A stretch of DNA of 34,427 nucleotides from Gp13-AA77 sp035578005 (GCA_035578005.1 DATJYK010000312.1:1-34427); one strand, 5' to 3'. Counted from the stretch's first letter, positions 8,163 to 16,566 are shown. Made by a program: numbers and translations. The notes: generated from the sequence alone by a model not told the origin.

Positions 8163-9864
8163 ATCGCTCGCTGCTCCTATCGGCCTGGAGCTTTCCGCAA
8201 GGAAAGCGCTCCTGAAGGACGCAGTTTCCTTTCCCGCCATGTTAGCGACACTGCTGGTGGCGGCCGTCTTTGTGTCCTTGCGCAGTTTTACCGTGGATCC
8301 TGACGTGTGGTGGCACATCAAGGTGGGCGCCACGATCCTTTCCACGCAGCACTGGCCGACTTCAGATCCATACTCTTTCACCGCTCCGGGCACACCGTGG
8401 ATCGCGTACGAATGGTTAGGCGAGGTGTTGCTGGCGGCGTTGCAGCACGCAGCCGGCTTGCGCGGACTCCTGGCATTTGATTTCGCAGTGGGCGTTGCCG
8501 TTCTACTCGCCCTCTATGCGCTCGCCTCGCTGCGCTGCGGCAACTCAAAGGCGGCTTTCGTGGCCACCGCAGTGCTCTTGCCGTTAGCCTCTGTCTCCTT
8601 CAGCGTGCGCCCACAGATGCTGGGCTATTTGTTTCTGATCCTGACCCTAATCATCCTTGAGCGATTCCGCCAGGGCCGCACGAGTACGCTATGGCTGCTG
8701 CCCCTGCTGTTTCTCGTTTGGGTGAACACGCACGGCACTTTCTTCGTTGGCCTGTTCGTGCTGGCCGTCTATTGGCTCGGCGGCATGGTGCGCGTTCAAT
8801 GGGGCAGCCTGCAGTCCAAGCCCTGTACTTCAGGTGAGCGCCTGCGTCTGGCACTGGTGGTTCTCCTCAGCCTGATCGCCCTGACAGCCACGCCTTATGG
8901 TGTCAGGCTGGCTGCGTATCCGCTGGATATGGCGTTTTCGCAGCCCGTCAATGTGGCCAATGTGGAGGAATGGCAGTCCATGCCGTTCAATATGCTTGGC
9001 GGAAAGCTGTTTCTGGCGCTGGTTGTGGTGTTCATCTTAGCGCAGGTGGCGACTCGAGCGAACTGGAGGCTGGAGGAGCTCGTCCTGTACCTCGCGGCGG
9101 TGGTCATGTCTTGCCTTCACGCCCGATTCCTGCTGCTTTTCGTTCCACTCTGCGCTCCGATGCTTGCGGTGATTCTTGCCCGTTGGATCCCGCACTACCA
9201 GCGTAGTATCGATCACTTCGTGTTGAACGCCGTCTTGATGTTTCTGGCCGTGGCCGGCATTGTGTGGTTCTTTCCGTCCCAGAGTCAGCTTGAGGATCTG
9301 GTGGCCGGCCAGTTCCCGGCGAAGGCCGTGGACTACTTGCGCCAACACCCGGTTCCGGGCCGCATGTACAACAACTACGGCTACGGAGGCTATCTGATCT
9401 GGGCGCTCGACGGACAGCACAAAGTGTTCATTGACGGCAGGGGCGACGTCTACGAGCGCGCCGGCGTGTTCTCGGACTACCTCGCGATTTCGCGGCTCGC
9501 ACCCAACGCCTTGCTCTTACTGCGTGCGTATGACATCCAGGCCTGCCTGATCGAGCGCGATGAACCGCTCGGCACGCTGCTGGCAGCGCTGCCCGATTGG
9601 CAGGAAGTCTACCACGACAAGCTGAGCGCAATATTCGTGCGCAAGAGTGGAGCCCAGGCGCCCGGGGACGGCGGAGGGGCCATGACTAGCCTAACACACT
9701 ATATCCAGCCTGTCCGGCCAAGACCGGTCTGTCATTTCGAGCGCCGCCGCGCTCTCCCTGCGATCACACTCAAGGCCAATGGCCGGCGCCGCGAGAGATC
9801 CCGCTCTGTTCTGTGCCGTCGCACCAGCGTGTTCGCCATCTCGTATCATGTTCCTGTGGCTTGA
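8149..9864 (+). CDS. Polytopic membrane protein, glycosyltransferase-like
   Basis: A 571-residue protein with about ten hydrophobic segments. The first outer loop has a conserved-looking DPDVWWHIKVG (50-60), SFTAPGTPWIAYEWLGEV (76-93) and later WVNTHGTF. It resembles uncharacterised GT-C/ArnT-like membrane proteins of Acidobacteria and relatives, which are thought to transfer sugars from polyprenyl carriers. A soluble C-terminal domain contains the NNYGYGGYLIWAL and VFIDGRGDVYERAGVF segments. The last roughly 65 residues (after VRKSG) look like read-through into a repeat rather than family sequence. It starts inside the DUF362 gene and its tail overlaps the next gene by 17 bases. The exact activity is unknown. 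Confidence 0.75.
   Translation: MATPESLAAPIGLELSARKALLKDAVSFPAMLATLLVAAVFVSLRSFTVDPDVWWHIKVGATILSTQHWPTSDPYSFTAPGTPWIAYEWLGEVLLAALQHAAGLRGLLAFDFAVGVAVLLALYALASLRCGNSKAAFVATAVLLPLASVSFSVRPQMLGYLFLILTLIILERFRQGRTSTLWLLPLLFLVWVNTHGTFFVGLFVLAVYWLGGMVRVQWGSLQSKPCTSGERLRLALVVLLSLIALTATPYGVRLAAYPLDMAFSQPVNVANVEEWQSMPFNMLGGKLFLALVVVFILAQVATRANWRLEELVLYLAAVVMSCLHARFLLLFVPLCAPMLAVILARWIPHYQRSIDHFVLNAVLMFLAVAGIVWFFPSQSQLEDLVAGQFPAKAVDYLRQHPVPGRMYNNYGYGGYLIWALDGQHKVFIDGRGDVYERAGVFSDYLAISRLAPNALLLLRAYDIQACLIERDEPLGTLLAALPDWQEVYHDKLSAIFVRKSGAQAPGDGGGAMTSLTHYIQPVRPRPVCHFERRRALPAITLKANGRRRERSRSVLCRRTSVFAISYHVPVA
9730..9808. repeat. Degenerate repeat related to the tadE palindrome, in a CDS tail
   Basis: TGTCATTTCGAGC (9730-9742) and a later GCGAGAGATCCCGCTCTG (9791-9808) resemble one arm of the element at 3186-3333. 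It encodes part of the non-conserved C-terminus of the preceding membrane protein. The match is partial and the boundaries are uncertain. Confidence 0.35.
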
Positions 9865-11632
9865 GCTCGGACTCGTTATCACGACTGTCGCCCTTGCCCT
9901 TAGCGTTCCGACGCTGGGCGCAAACTGGCTTTCAGGCACAGAGCGCGCGTTCGGCCGTTTTGCCGAGCGCCGGAAACTGGCAGTGCTCACGGTGGCGCTA
10001 GCGGCGCTTGCGGCACGCGCCGCCGTACTCCCGGTTCTGCCCGCGCCGCAACCTTCCATCAATGACGAATTCAGTTTCCTGCTTGCGGCGGACACGTTCG
10101 CCCACGGGCGTCTCACGAACCCTACGCCTCCCTTGTGGGTTCATTTCGAAACCTTCCACGTCATCATGCGCCCCACCTACGCGTCCATGTATCCGCCCGC
10201 TCAGGGACTCATCCTCGCGCTTGGCGAAGTCACCACCGGACGTCCGTTCGCCGGAGTTTGTCTGAGCGTGGCCCTGCTTTGCGCCGCGATCTGCTGGATG
10301 CTGCAAGGGTGGCTGTCCCCAGGCTGGGCGCTGCTGGGCGGATTCCTCGCTGTGATGCACTTCGGCGTCTTTAGCTACTGGGCCAACAGCTACTGGGGCG
10401 GCGCCCTGGCGGGCGTCGGGGGTGCGCTGCTGCTCGGAGCCCTGCCGAGGGTCAGGCGCCAGGCGCGCGTGTGCGACGTTTGCTGGATGGGCTTGGGCGC
10501 CGCCATCCTGGCTAACAGCCGGCCCTATGAAGGACTGATCTTCAGCCTTCCGGTCGGGTTTGCTCTGCTGGCCTGGCTGCTGCACGGGACGCGCCCTCCG
10601 TTGCGTGTGCTCTTTCGCCGCGTCGTACTGCCTCTGGCGTTGGTCGTCGGCTTGGCGGCGGCCGCCACGGGATACTACTTCTGGCGCGTCACCGGCAGCC
10701 CACTGCGCATGCCGTATCACGTGGATCGCGCAACCTATGCGGTGGCGCCCTATTTTCTCTGGCAGTCGCCCAGGCCCGAGCCCGTATACCATCACGCGTC
10801 CATGCGGGATTTCTACAACCATAATGAGCTCGACTTCTACAAGCAGACGCGGTCGGTTACTGGCATGATTGCCGTGATCGCCGCGAAATTTGCCGACCTT
10901 TGGATGTTCTACTTCGGCCCGCTGCTGACGCTGCCTTTCGTGATGGTGATTGCGACTCTGCCCATGGGTTTCTCGTGGAGAAAGATAAGCCACGACACCA
11001 AATTTCTTCTGGTAGCCGTTGTGGTCTCTTTCGCGGGCCTAGCCGTAGAGGTGTTCTTCTTCCCTCATTACGCGGCGCCTATGACATCACTACTGCTCGC
11101 GTGTGTCCTCCTTGCCATGCGACACCTTCGAAAGTGGCAGTGGCACGGCCGGCCCTCGGGGCAATTTCTGGTGCGCGCGATTCCGCTAAGCTGCCTGTTG
11201 TTGCTGGCGCTTCGCGGTGCCGCCGGCTCTCTTCATTTGCCGCTAACACCGAGCTGGCCGCCAACCTGGTACAACTCCATGCCGGTGCGGACGGGCCGGG
11301 CCCTTATCGAGGCGAAACTCGAATCGCAGCCCGGCGAGCAGCTCGCCCTCGTGCGCTACGCGCCGCATCCGAAGTCGAAATACGAATGGGTCTACAATCG
11401 TGCCGACATCGACACCTCGAAAGTCGTCTGGGCGCGCGACATGGGACCCGCACAAAATCAGGAGCTCATCGACTACTTCAAGGGCCGGCGGGTGTGGCTC
11501 GTCGAGCCCGACGAGGACCCGCCCCGCTTGTCACTCTACTCGCCTCCGTTCAGCGGGTCTGCGGTGCAGGATACGGCGACAGCTCCGGCGGGACCTCGTC
11601 AGGTTCAGCCAGCCAAACACGCCGGTCCTTGA
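9848..11632 (+). CDS. GT-C-like membrane glycosyltransferase, paralogue 1
   Basis: A 594-residue polytopic protein. The first large loop has an acidic pair (NDEFSFLLAADTFAHGRLTN, D73-E74), then a conserved-looking FETFH, RPTYASMYPPAQGL and FSYWANSYWGG. These fit GT-C-type glycosyltransferases of the ArnT/PMT kind, which use lipid-linked sugars at the outer face of the inner membrane. I chose the ATG at 9848 because it aligns with the start of the convergent paralogue (MLWIESGLVL). The frame is open to 9779, but that part is repeat-derived. The homologous region ends near SLYSPP (about 11545). The last 30 residues run antisense over the end of the paralogue. Confidence 0.8.
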   Translation: MFLWLELGLVITTVALALSVPTLGANWLSGTERAFGRFAERRKLAVLTVALAALAARAAVLPVLPAPQPSINDEFSFLLAADTFAHGRLTNPTPPLWVHFETFHVIMRPTYASMYPPAQGLILALGEVTTGRPFAGVCLSVALLCAAICWMLQGWLSPGWALLGGFLAVMHFGVFSYWANSYWGGALAGVGGALLLGALPRVRRQARVCDVCWMGLGAAILANSRPYEGLIFSLPVGFALLAWLLHGTRPPLRVLFRRVVLPLALVVGLAAAATGYYFWRVTGSPLRMPYHVDRATYAVAPYFLWQSPRPEPVYHHASMRDFYNHNELDFYKQTRSVTGMIAVIAAKFADLWMFYFGPLLTLPFVMVIATLPMGFSWRKISHDTKFLLVAVVVSFAGLAVEVFFFPHYAAPMTSLLLACVLLAMRHLRKWQWHGRPSGQFLVRAIPLSCLLLLALRGAAGSLHLPLTPSWPPTWYNSMPVRTGRALIEAKLESQPGEQLALVRYAPHPKSKYEWVYNRADIDTSKVVWARDMGPAQNQELIDYFKGRRVWLVEPDEDPPRLSLYSPPFSGSAVQDTATAPAGPRQVQPAKHAGP

Positions 11633-13493
11633 AATAGTTGATCAGCTCGGCGTCACGGGCCGGACCCATGTCGTGCGCCCAAACCACCTTCGCCCCATCG
11701 ATATCGGCCCGGTTGTATACCCATTCCTTGTACGGCGCGTGGCCAGGCTTGTAACGAACGATCACGAGCTGGCGCCCGGGAAGACCCTCCAATTCGGCCA
11801 GGGTTTTCGCGCGCGCCAGGTTGGGCGGGCCCAGCCCATCCCACGTTGGCGGACCCGCCACGGGCCACCGGGAAGGTGGCGGTAAGTGCAGCGGCCCCGC
11901 AGCCGCTCGCAGCAGGACCATAACGACGCAGATGAGAGGCACGGCCCTGGTTAGAAAGACGCCCACCGGCCTGCCGCGCCACACGAGAGTTCGTGTGCGG
12001 CGCATGGCGCATAAGACTATGACATAGATGGAAGCCGTCATTGCTGCTGCATAGTGCGGAGCAAACCACAGCACCAGCATCGACCCCGCGATCACCGTCC
12101 CGCAAACCAGAGCGTGAAAACGTACCGTTGGACTCAGGGCTCGCAACGAGAATCCGTACGGCAGCACAACCGCAGCCGTCGCGGCAACGAGGGGAAGAGT
12201 AAAGACCGGAGCCAGATAAAACGTCCAAATCTCAAGCAAGACGACGAGGGCGATGGTGACAAGTCCCGCCGGAGACTGCGACATCTGGTACCGGTCGAGC
12301 AGAACCTCCATATAGAAGTCTCTCATCACGGGATGATGATAAACGGGCACCGGCTTCAGTGATTGCCAGGGGAAATAGGGCACCGGACTGTAGGTCTGAA
12401 AGTTCACCAGGTACGGCGTGTTGAAGGGGCTGCCGGTGGTGCGCCAGAAGTAATAGGCCATAGCGCACGCGGTCACCATCAAGACCAGGAGAATGGGAGC
12501 TACGACGCGGCGCATGATGAGCCTATGCCTCCCGCCAGGATTGGAGAAGGGCGGGGCTTCTGTGGAACCTCGTGGATTCCCGCCTTCGCGGGAATGACGG
12601 TGTCCGGTGGAGGCTCTAACTCCAGCGCTGTCATCCCCGCGTAGGCGGGGATCCACTCTCGGGCTTGCCAAACGCGAGTTTTCACACAGGGTCTGAAGCC
12701 CGACCCTTCTTAAATCGCCGGGTGGAATCGAGGCGACACCGAAAGAAGTCGACTCGCCTTTCAGCATCCACGCCAGCAGCGCGGCGGCCACAGGCAAGCC
12801 GAAGAACACGCCTTCATAAGGACGGCTGTTGGCAATAAGGGCCAGGCCCACTCCCATCCACAGACCGTCACGCACACGTTGATGGCGTTTGATTCGCGGC
12901 AGCGCTCCCAGCACCAGGGCTCCGCCAGTGGCCGCTATGGCGCCTCCCCAATAGCTGTCCGCCCAGTAGCTGAAGGTGCACAGCCGAATCACCGCCAGCA
13001 GGCCTCCGAGCAGCGCCCAGGCGGGAGGCAGCCAGCCCTGCAACATCCAGCAGAGTGCGGCGCACATCAGGCCCGCGCTGAGCCAAACACCCCAGAAGGG
13101 ATGTCCGGTGATCAACTGACCGAGCGCCATGATGAGGCCTTGAGCCGGGTAGTACATGCCCGTGTAGGTGGGCCGCTGGATGATGTGAAAGCTCTCGAAG
13201 AACACCCACAGGGGATGGGTCGGATTCGTGAGCCGGCCGTGGGCGAAGGTGTCCGCCATCAGGAGGTAGCCGTACTCATCGCAGACTCCCGGTGTCGGAA
13301 TGGGCCTGACGGGGAGCACGGCGGCGCGCGCCGCCAGGGCCGCCAAGCCGCACAGCAAGACCGCCAAATTGCGCCGCTCAGCAAGCCGCCGAAAGCGGAG
13401 TTCGGCTGCCTCGAATGCTCGCACTCCCAGGGCCGGGAACAGGAAGGCTGCGGCGACGGCGACAAGAACGAGACCAGACTCAATCCATAGCAT
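11550..13493 (-). CDS. GT-C-like membrane glycosyltransferase, paralogue 2, with palindromic insertion
   Basis: A 647-residue paralogue of the convergent gene at 9848-11632. Shared segments include DEYGYLLMADTFAHGRLTNP (D72-E73), YYPAQGLIMALG, SYWADSYWGG, ANSRPYEG, and a C-terminus with EWVYNRADIDGAKVVWAHDM. Compared with its partner it carries about 62 extra residues (about 257-322) of low-complexity repeat peptide, including DPRLRGDD and SREGGNP. This peptide is encoded by a palindromic element at 12528-12725 that preserves the frame. The insertion lies in a cytoplasmic or loop segment just before a membrane helix (RRVVAPILLV), so function may survive. No strong ribosome site was seen before the ATG. 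It overlaps the convergent gene by 83 bases. Confidence 0.78.
   Translation of the reverse strand: MLWIESGLVLVAVAAAFLFPALGVRAFEAAELRFRRLAERRNLAVLLCGLAALAARAAVLPVRPIPTPGVCDEYGYLLMADTFAHGRLTNPTHPLWVFFESFHIIQRPTYTGMYYPAQGLIMALGQLITGHPFWGVWLSAGLMCAALCWMLQGWLPPAWALLGGLLAVIRLCTFSYWADSYWGGAIAATGGALVLGALPRIKRHQRVRDGLWMGVGLALIANSRPYEGVFFGLPVAAALLAWMLKGESTSFGVASIPPGDLRRVGLQTLCENSRLASPRVDPRLRGDDSAGVRASTGHRHSREGGNPRGSTEAPPFSNPGGRHRLIMRRVVAPILLVLMVTACAMAYYFWRTTGSPFNTPYLVNFQTYSPVPYFPWQSLKPVPVYHHPVMRDFYMEVLLDRYQMSQSPAGLVTIALVVLLEIWTFYLAPVFTLPLVAATAAVVLPYGFSLRALSPTVRFHALVCGTVIAGSMLVLWFAPHYAAAMTASIYVIVLCAMRRTRTLVWRGRPVGVFLTRAVPLICVVMVLLRAAAGPLHLPPPSRWPVAGPPTWDGLGPPNLARAKTLAELEGLPGRQLVIVRYKPGHAPYKEWVYNRADIDGAKVVWAHDMGPARDAELINYFKDRRVWLAEPDEVPPELSPYPAPQTR
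12528..12725. mobile_element. In-frame palindromic element inside glycosyltransferase gene
   Basis: The ends are imperfect inverted repeats: CCGCCAGGATTGGAGAAGGG followed by CGGGGCTTC on the left, and GAAGCCCGACCCTTCTTAAA followed by TCGCCGGG on the right. The core carries GTGGATTCCCGCCTTCGCGG and the matching CCCCGCGTAGGCGGGGATCC, which read in reverse as SREGGNP and DPRLRGDD peptides. The same ends and core occur at 16291-16502 in intergenic DNA. The host frame stays open across the whole element. Confidence 0.75.
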
Positions 13494-13823
13494 GTGATCG
13501 AACCGGTACGTGCACGCCAGCGGCCAAGGCCCACTATCGGTAGTCGATTGTCGATTGGAAATGCTGTCCGTGGTCCGTCGTCAGTTGTCAGTGGTCAGAA
13601 GCGACGATAGTATGGCTATTTGGTAAGTCATTTATTATCATAAACATCGTGGCATATCGAGCTAAGTACCTTTGTTTTCATTAACATCGTGGGTTCCCAA
13701 AATCGGTCCTTTGTTATCAACAACATCGTGGGTTCATCCTTCATTTCCCGATTTTCTTGAGCCCCTCGCCACCGCCTCTTCCCTGGCTTTTAGCCTCAAC
13801 AGCAGGTCTGTAAATTTTCCGAT
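13494..13823. other. Intergenic region with short repeats
   Basis: No gene seen. It holds GTCAGTTGTCAGTGGTCAG-type simple repeats (13575-13599) and three degenerate direct repeats (13631-13731). Confidence 0.4.
13631..13731. repeat. Three direct repeats, about 22 bp, period 39-40
   Basis: Copies at 13631-13652, 13671-13692 and 13710-13731 follow TTTGTTATCAACAACATCGT then GG, with variation in the first and second copies. TTGTT-ATC-AACAA in the third copy is itself a small dyad. The regular 39-40 base spacing is close to four helical turns. They lie upstream of the minus-strand glycosyltransferase gene and downstream of the next minus-strand gene. Confidence 0.6.
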
Positions 13824-14627
13824 CTAGCGAAAACTCGTTTCTTCCATTCGAAACACCGCGCCCGCCCGCTGCGCGCTGGGTGGGATGGCGCTATCGCGAA
13901 AATAGGGAGCGTTTCGATCCAGCCGAGATTCACGGTCTTGCTTGCGGGCCTGGGTAACGGCTTCGATCTCCTCGCGAACCAGCGACCCCAGCATTTCCCG
14001 GCCTTCGGCGCGGTCTGCACCCGTGGCGATGGGGTGTTCCGGATCGGGCGCCGGAGCGTCGGGGTCTGAACCCTCGGGATCGAGAAGCTGGTAGAGCAGG
14101 CTGAGAATCTCTCCGCCTCTGCCTTCCAGTTGTTCGCCGAAAGCAGTATCGAAAGCGATAAACACGTTCCTATCGGCCACGAACTGCTCATCGCGGACCG
14201 CTTCCGCCAATTCGTCGAGGGCGGCCAGTTTTTTGTCGTAGGCTTGAAGGCTCTTGTCGATCAGGCGGTCTAGTTCGCGGTTTATCTCCCGCACCTGCTT
14301 CACGGCAATGCTCTCCTGGACGCGGTCGCTGCGTTCCAGACGCCAGATGGCCCGCCCCAGGCGCTCCACAAGCCGGCTTTGGAATCCATCGGAGGGCTGC
14401 CAGGTGGCGCGGAGCGACTCCAGGAGCTTTTCTAACTCCTCGGGATCTTCACCCAAGGCGCGAAGGGCCTCGCCGCTGCGCTCGGAGTAGAACCCATGCC
14501 GAATCTTGGAGTCTGCCGAACGTTCGAGCCCTTCGGGGGTGGCCGGTCCCTGAGACTGCCGGCCGTTGGCTTGATTGGCCGCCAGCTTTTCAGGAGTCAT
14601 CGAGGGACTTTTCACGAGTGATGCCAT
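13824..14627 (-). CDS. Hypothetical protein with NxxNxxxSxGPxTPEG N-terminal motif
   Basis: A 267-residue soluble, highly charged protein. The N-terminus NQANGRQSQGPATPEG (18-33) then DSKIRHGFYS matches a motif I recognise from multi-copy uncharacterised proteins in Acidobacteria and Planctomycetes ('NRxNAxkStGPkTpEGkaxSrxNAlkHGL'). The middle (about 85-175) is rich in Glu, Arg and Leu and is likely helical or coiled coil. No catalytic motif was found. The start is supported by GGAGG about 7 bases upstream of the ATG at 14627. A -35 TTGACA lies further upstream. The function is unknown. It stands alone between a glycosyltransferase and a DUF1080 gene, next to the three direct repeats. Confidence 0.75.
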   Translation of the reverse strand: MASLVKSPSMTPEKLAANQANGRQSQGPATPEGLERSADSKIRHGFYSERSGEALRALGEDPEELEKLLESLRATWQPSDGFQSRLVERLGRAIWRLERSDRVQESIAVKQVREINRELDRLIDKSLQAYDKKLAALDELAEAVRDEQFVADRNVFIAFDTAFGEQLEGRGGEILSLLYQLLDPEGSDPDAPAPDPEHPIATGADRAEGREMLGSLVREEIEAVTQARKQDRESRLDRNAPYFRDSAIPPSAQRAGAVFRMEETSFR

Positions 14628-14993
14628 GATAACCTCCAGGAGCCGCCCGGAGCGTCATTGGGTCTCCTCCCAGGCAGCATGACGTTACACTATCATAACT
14701 CTAAATAATTGTCAATAGGAATGTTATGATGATATCTACGCTCATATAGTAGCCTACACCAAAGCGAGACCGGTCGTTGCGGGTAGTGTAGCCTAGGCAG
14801 GGGAGGATAGACCTCGAACTCACGGGATTTCAGCAAGTTGCCCCGAGTGCGGAGGGCCGGGTCAAGGTAGGGCCGGAGGAGCACGTGTGCTCCGGTGTAT
14901 CAACTCATGGCGAGAAATTCACCTCTTTGGCATCAGAGTCTCCCACCCGATTTGAGTTGAGCCGACGCAATTTCTCGGTGCCGTTCGAGGCAA
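14628..14993. other. Intergenic region
   Basis: Apart from the promoter candidate at 14692-14715 I see no gene, RNA or repeat here. It also carries no obvious terminator for the DUF1080 gene that ends at 14994. Confidence 0.4.
14692..14715 (-). promoter_or_regulatory. Candidate promoter of the hypothetical gene
   Basis: On the minus strand a perfect TTGACA (14710-14715) precedes an AT-rich stretch. TATGAT lies 13 bases on, and poorer hexamers lie at 15-17 bases. The block is much richer in AT than its surroundings and lies about 70-85 bases before the ATG at 14627. Confidence 0.35.
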
Positions 14994-15974
14994 CTATTCG
15001 GCCGGCGTAATCACGATGTTTCGAAACGCCACCCGGCCTGCCTCGGTGCCCTGAAGATAGATGGGACCGGGCAAGCCCTCATGGCTGTCGAGCGCACCAC
15101 CGGTTATGCCCGGAATTTCCTTATGATCGATCACCGTTTCCCCATTGTGAACCACAGTGAGGGTTCGCCCCACCAGCGTGATGTCGTAGGTGTGCCACAC
15201 ATTCGGTGTGCGCGGCACCGCGGGCTCCGGAGTGAGAAATCCGTAAACCGCGCCCATGCTCCGGTTGGGGGCTTCCGGGGTCGAGTCGGTTTCGATCTGC
15301 ACCTCGTAGCGGCCTCGAAGAAAAACGCCGCTATTGGACCCCGGCTCGGGGTTGAATTCAACGTGCAACTTGAAGTCCCTGAACTTGGAGGTAGAAACAA
15401 GTTCGGAACCGTTTCCACTCTTCACCAGCGTGCCGTCCTCGACGCTCCAAATCCCTCCATGAGCAGGGTCGGCGAACTTCCAGCCGGCAAGGTCCTTGCC
15501 GTCGAACAGCCGCATCGGTTTGCCCCATTGAGGCGCGCTCTTCCGCTCAAGGCTCGGCGCTCTCTGGCCGGTCCATGGCCAGGAAACGCCCTTGGGACTT
15601 GTGGCCGTGCCCGTAAGCTCGCCCCCGGCCAGCGTTCCCTTGAATATCGTGCCCTCATCGAAACCTACGTCAGTGGGCGCTGTGAACTCGATTTCCCCGT
15701 CCTTGATTTGAACCTTGCCTGTGGGAGTCGCATGAGCCCAGAATCCCGTCATCAAACCTTCCACCTGGCCGCCCCGCTCCGACAGCTCAACCCACGAAGG
15801 ACGCTCCTGGGCGGGCGTTTTTACGGTCAAATCCCAGCGTCCCAGGTACGGCTTGGTCGCGCTCGGCTCACTGGAAGACCCGGCGGCTTGAGCTTCCGCT
15901 GATTCGACACCTGCACAGAGAGCCAGCAATACCCCGAAAGAGACAACAAAACACAGCCTCCGCTGCTCGATCAT
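14994..15974 (-). CDS. Secreted DUF1080 (3-keto-disaccharide hydrolase-like) protein
   Basis: A 326-residue protein. An N-terminal signal peptide (about 1-30, MIEQRRLCFVVSFGVLLALC then AGVESAEAQA) indicates export. Residues about 35-145 form a beta-rich domain (GRWDLTVKTPAQERPSWVEL), and residues about 155-325 match DUF1080/PF06439. Visible markers are MRLFDGKDLAGWKF, GIWSVEDGTLV, FRDFKLHVEF, NSGVFLRGRYEVQI, WHTYDITLVG and IYLQGTEAGRVAFRNIVI. The family is a concanavalin-like fold linked to carbohydrate turnover. The frame is open to 16079, but AAGGAGGT a few bases before the ATG at 15974, plus the signal peptide, fix the start there. A promoter-like pair lies at 16051-16079. Confidence 0.9.
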   Translation of the reverse strand: MIEQRRLCFVVSFGVLLALCAGVESAEAQAAGSSSEPSATKPYLGRWDLTVKTPAQERPSWVELSERGGQVEGLMTGFWAHATPTGKVQIKDGEIEFTAPTDVGFDEGTIFKGTLAGGELTGTATSPKGVSWPWTGQRAPSLERKSAPQWGKPMRLFDGKDLAGWKFADPAHGGIWSVEDGTLVKSGNGSELVSTSKFRDFKLHVEFNPEPGSNSGVFLRGRYEVQIETDSTPEAPNRSMGAVYGFLTPEPAVPRTPNVWHTYDITLVGRTLTVVHNGETVIDHKEIPGITGGALDSHEGLPGPIYLQGTEAGRVAFRNIVITPAE

Positions 15975-16049
15975 CTCCACCTCCTTAGTCCAAAGAAGAC
16001 GCGAATAGCGCGACGCAGAACCGGTGATGCGAGGCGCCTCCCAGATAGT

Positions 16050-16079
16050 TGTTGTACAACAGGCTGCACCCGTCTTCAA
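16050..16079 (-). promoter_or_regulatory. Promoter candidate of the DUF1080 gene with 12-bp palindrome
   Basis: On the minus strand TTGAAG (16074-16079) is spaced 17 bases from TACAAC (16051-16056). The -10 hexamer lies inside a perfect 12-bp palindrome, TGTTGTACAACA (16050-16061), which could be an operator. The leader would be about 65 bases. Confidence 0.35.
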
Positions 16080-16290
16080 GCGTGCTTTTCAATTCGTGCG
16101 AGGGTCTGCGCGAGGCCGAGCCCTTGGGACCTGAATAGAATGAATAATTTAAGGCGAAGCAGAGGTACATTTCACGAGGCCCTGGGGGGTTTACGAGCTG
16201 ACTTAGGTTTTGTCTTTATTTACGGCAGCTTACACCCAAGTCTAAGACCTTTTGACAAAAGCCTTCCAGGCAGCGGTCGCCAGTTGCCGC

Positions 16291-16502
16291 TAGCCTGCAT
16301 ATCTCGCCAGGATTCGAAAAGGGCGGGGCTTCAAAGTCTGTGTGAAAACTCGTGGATTCCCGCCTTCGCGGGAATGACGCGTTTTGGCAGAGCCGGTAAA
16401 TCCAACGGCGTCACCCCCGCGCAGGCGAGGGTCCACCGCCCGGCACGCGCCAGAGACTCTGAAGCCCCGCCCTTTTCGAAACCCTGTGAGAAATGCCGGC
16501 TA
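16291..16502. mobile_element. Palindromic element, same family as the in-gene copy
   Basis: The 212-bp unit starts TAGCCTGCATATCTCGCCAG and ends with the imperfect complement, AAATGCCGGCTA. Next to the ends is GATTCGAAAAGGGCGGGGCT and its counterpart. The core carries GTGGATTCCCGCCTTCGCGG and the partner CCCCGCGCAGGCGAGGGTCC, as in the element at 12528-12725. No transposase is present. Confidence 0.75.
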
Positions 16503-16566
16503 GTCAATTCCGGCTGGCCACCGACCATGCTCATGCGCCTTGAAGAGTGTGTCTGAAGACTATAGT

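Noticed and set aside
9998..10993. Long open frame antisense to the glycosyltransferase gene
   Set aside because: High GC keeps the antisense frames open; the translation is low-complexity and the plus-strand gene has clear family motifs.
13631..13731. Three spaced direct repeats as a CRISPR array
   Set aside because: Only three diverged copies, spacers of 17-18 bases, no cas genes; spacing and length do not fit CRISPR.
16140..16556. An open frame of about 138 codons before flp
   Set aside because: It runs mostly through the palindromic element at 16291-16502 and has no family motif or ribosome site.
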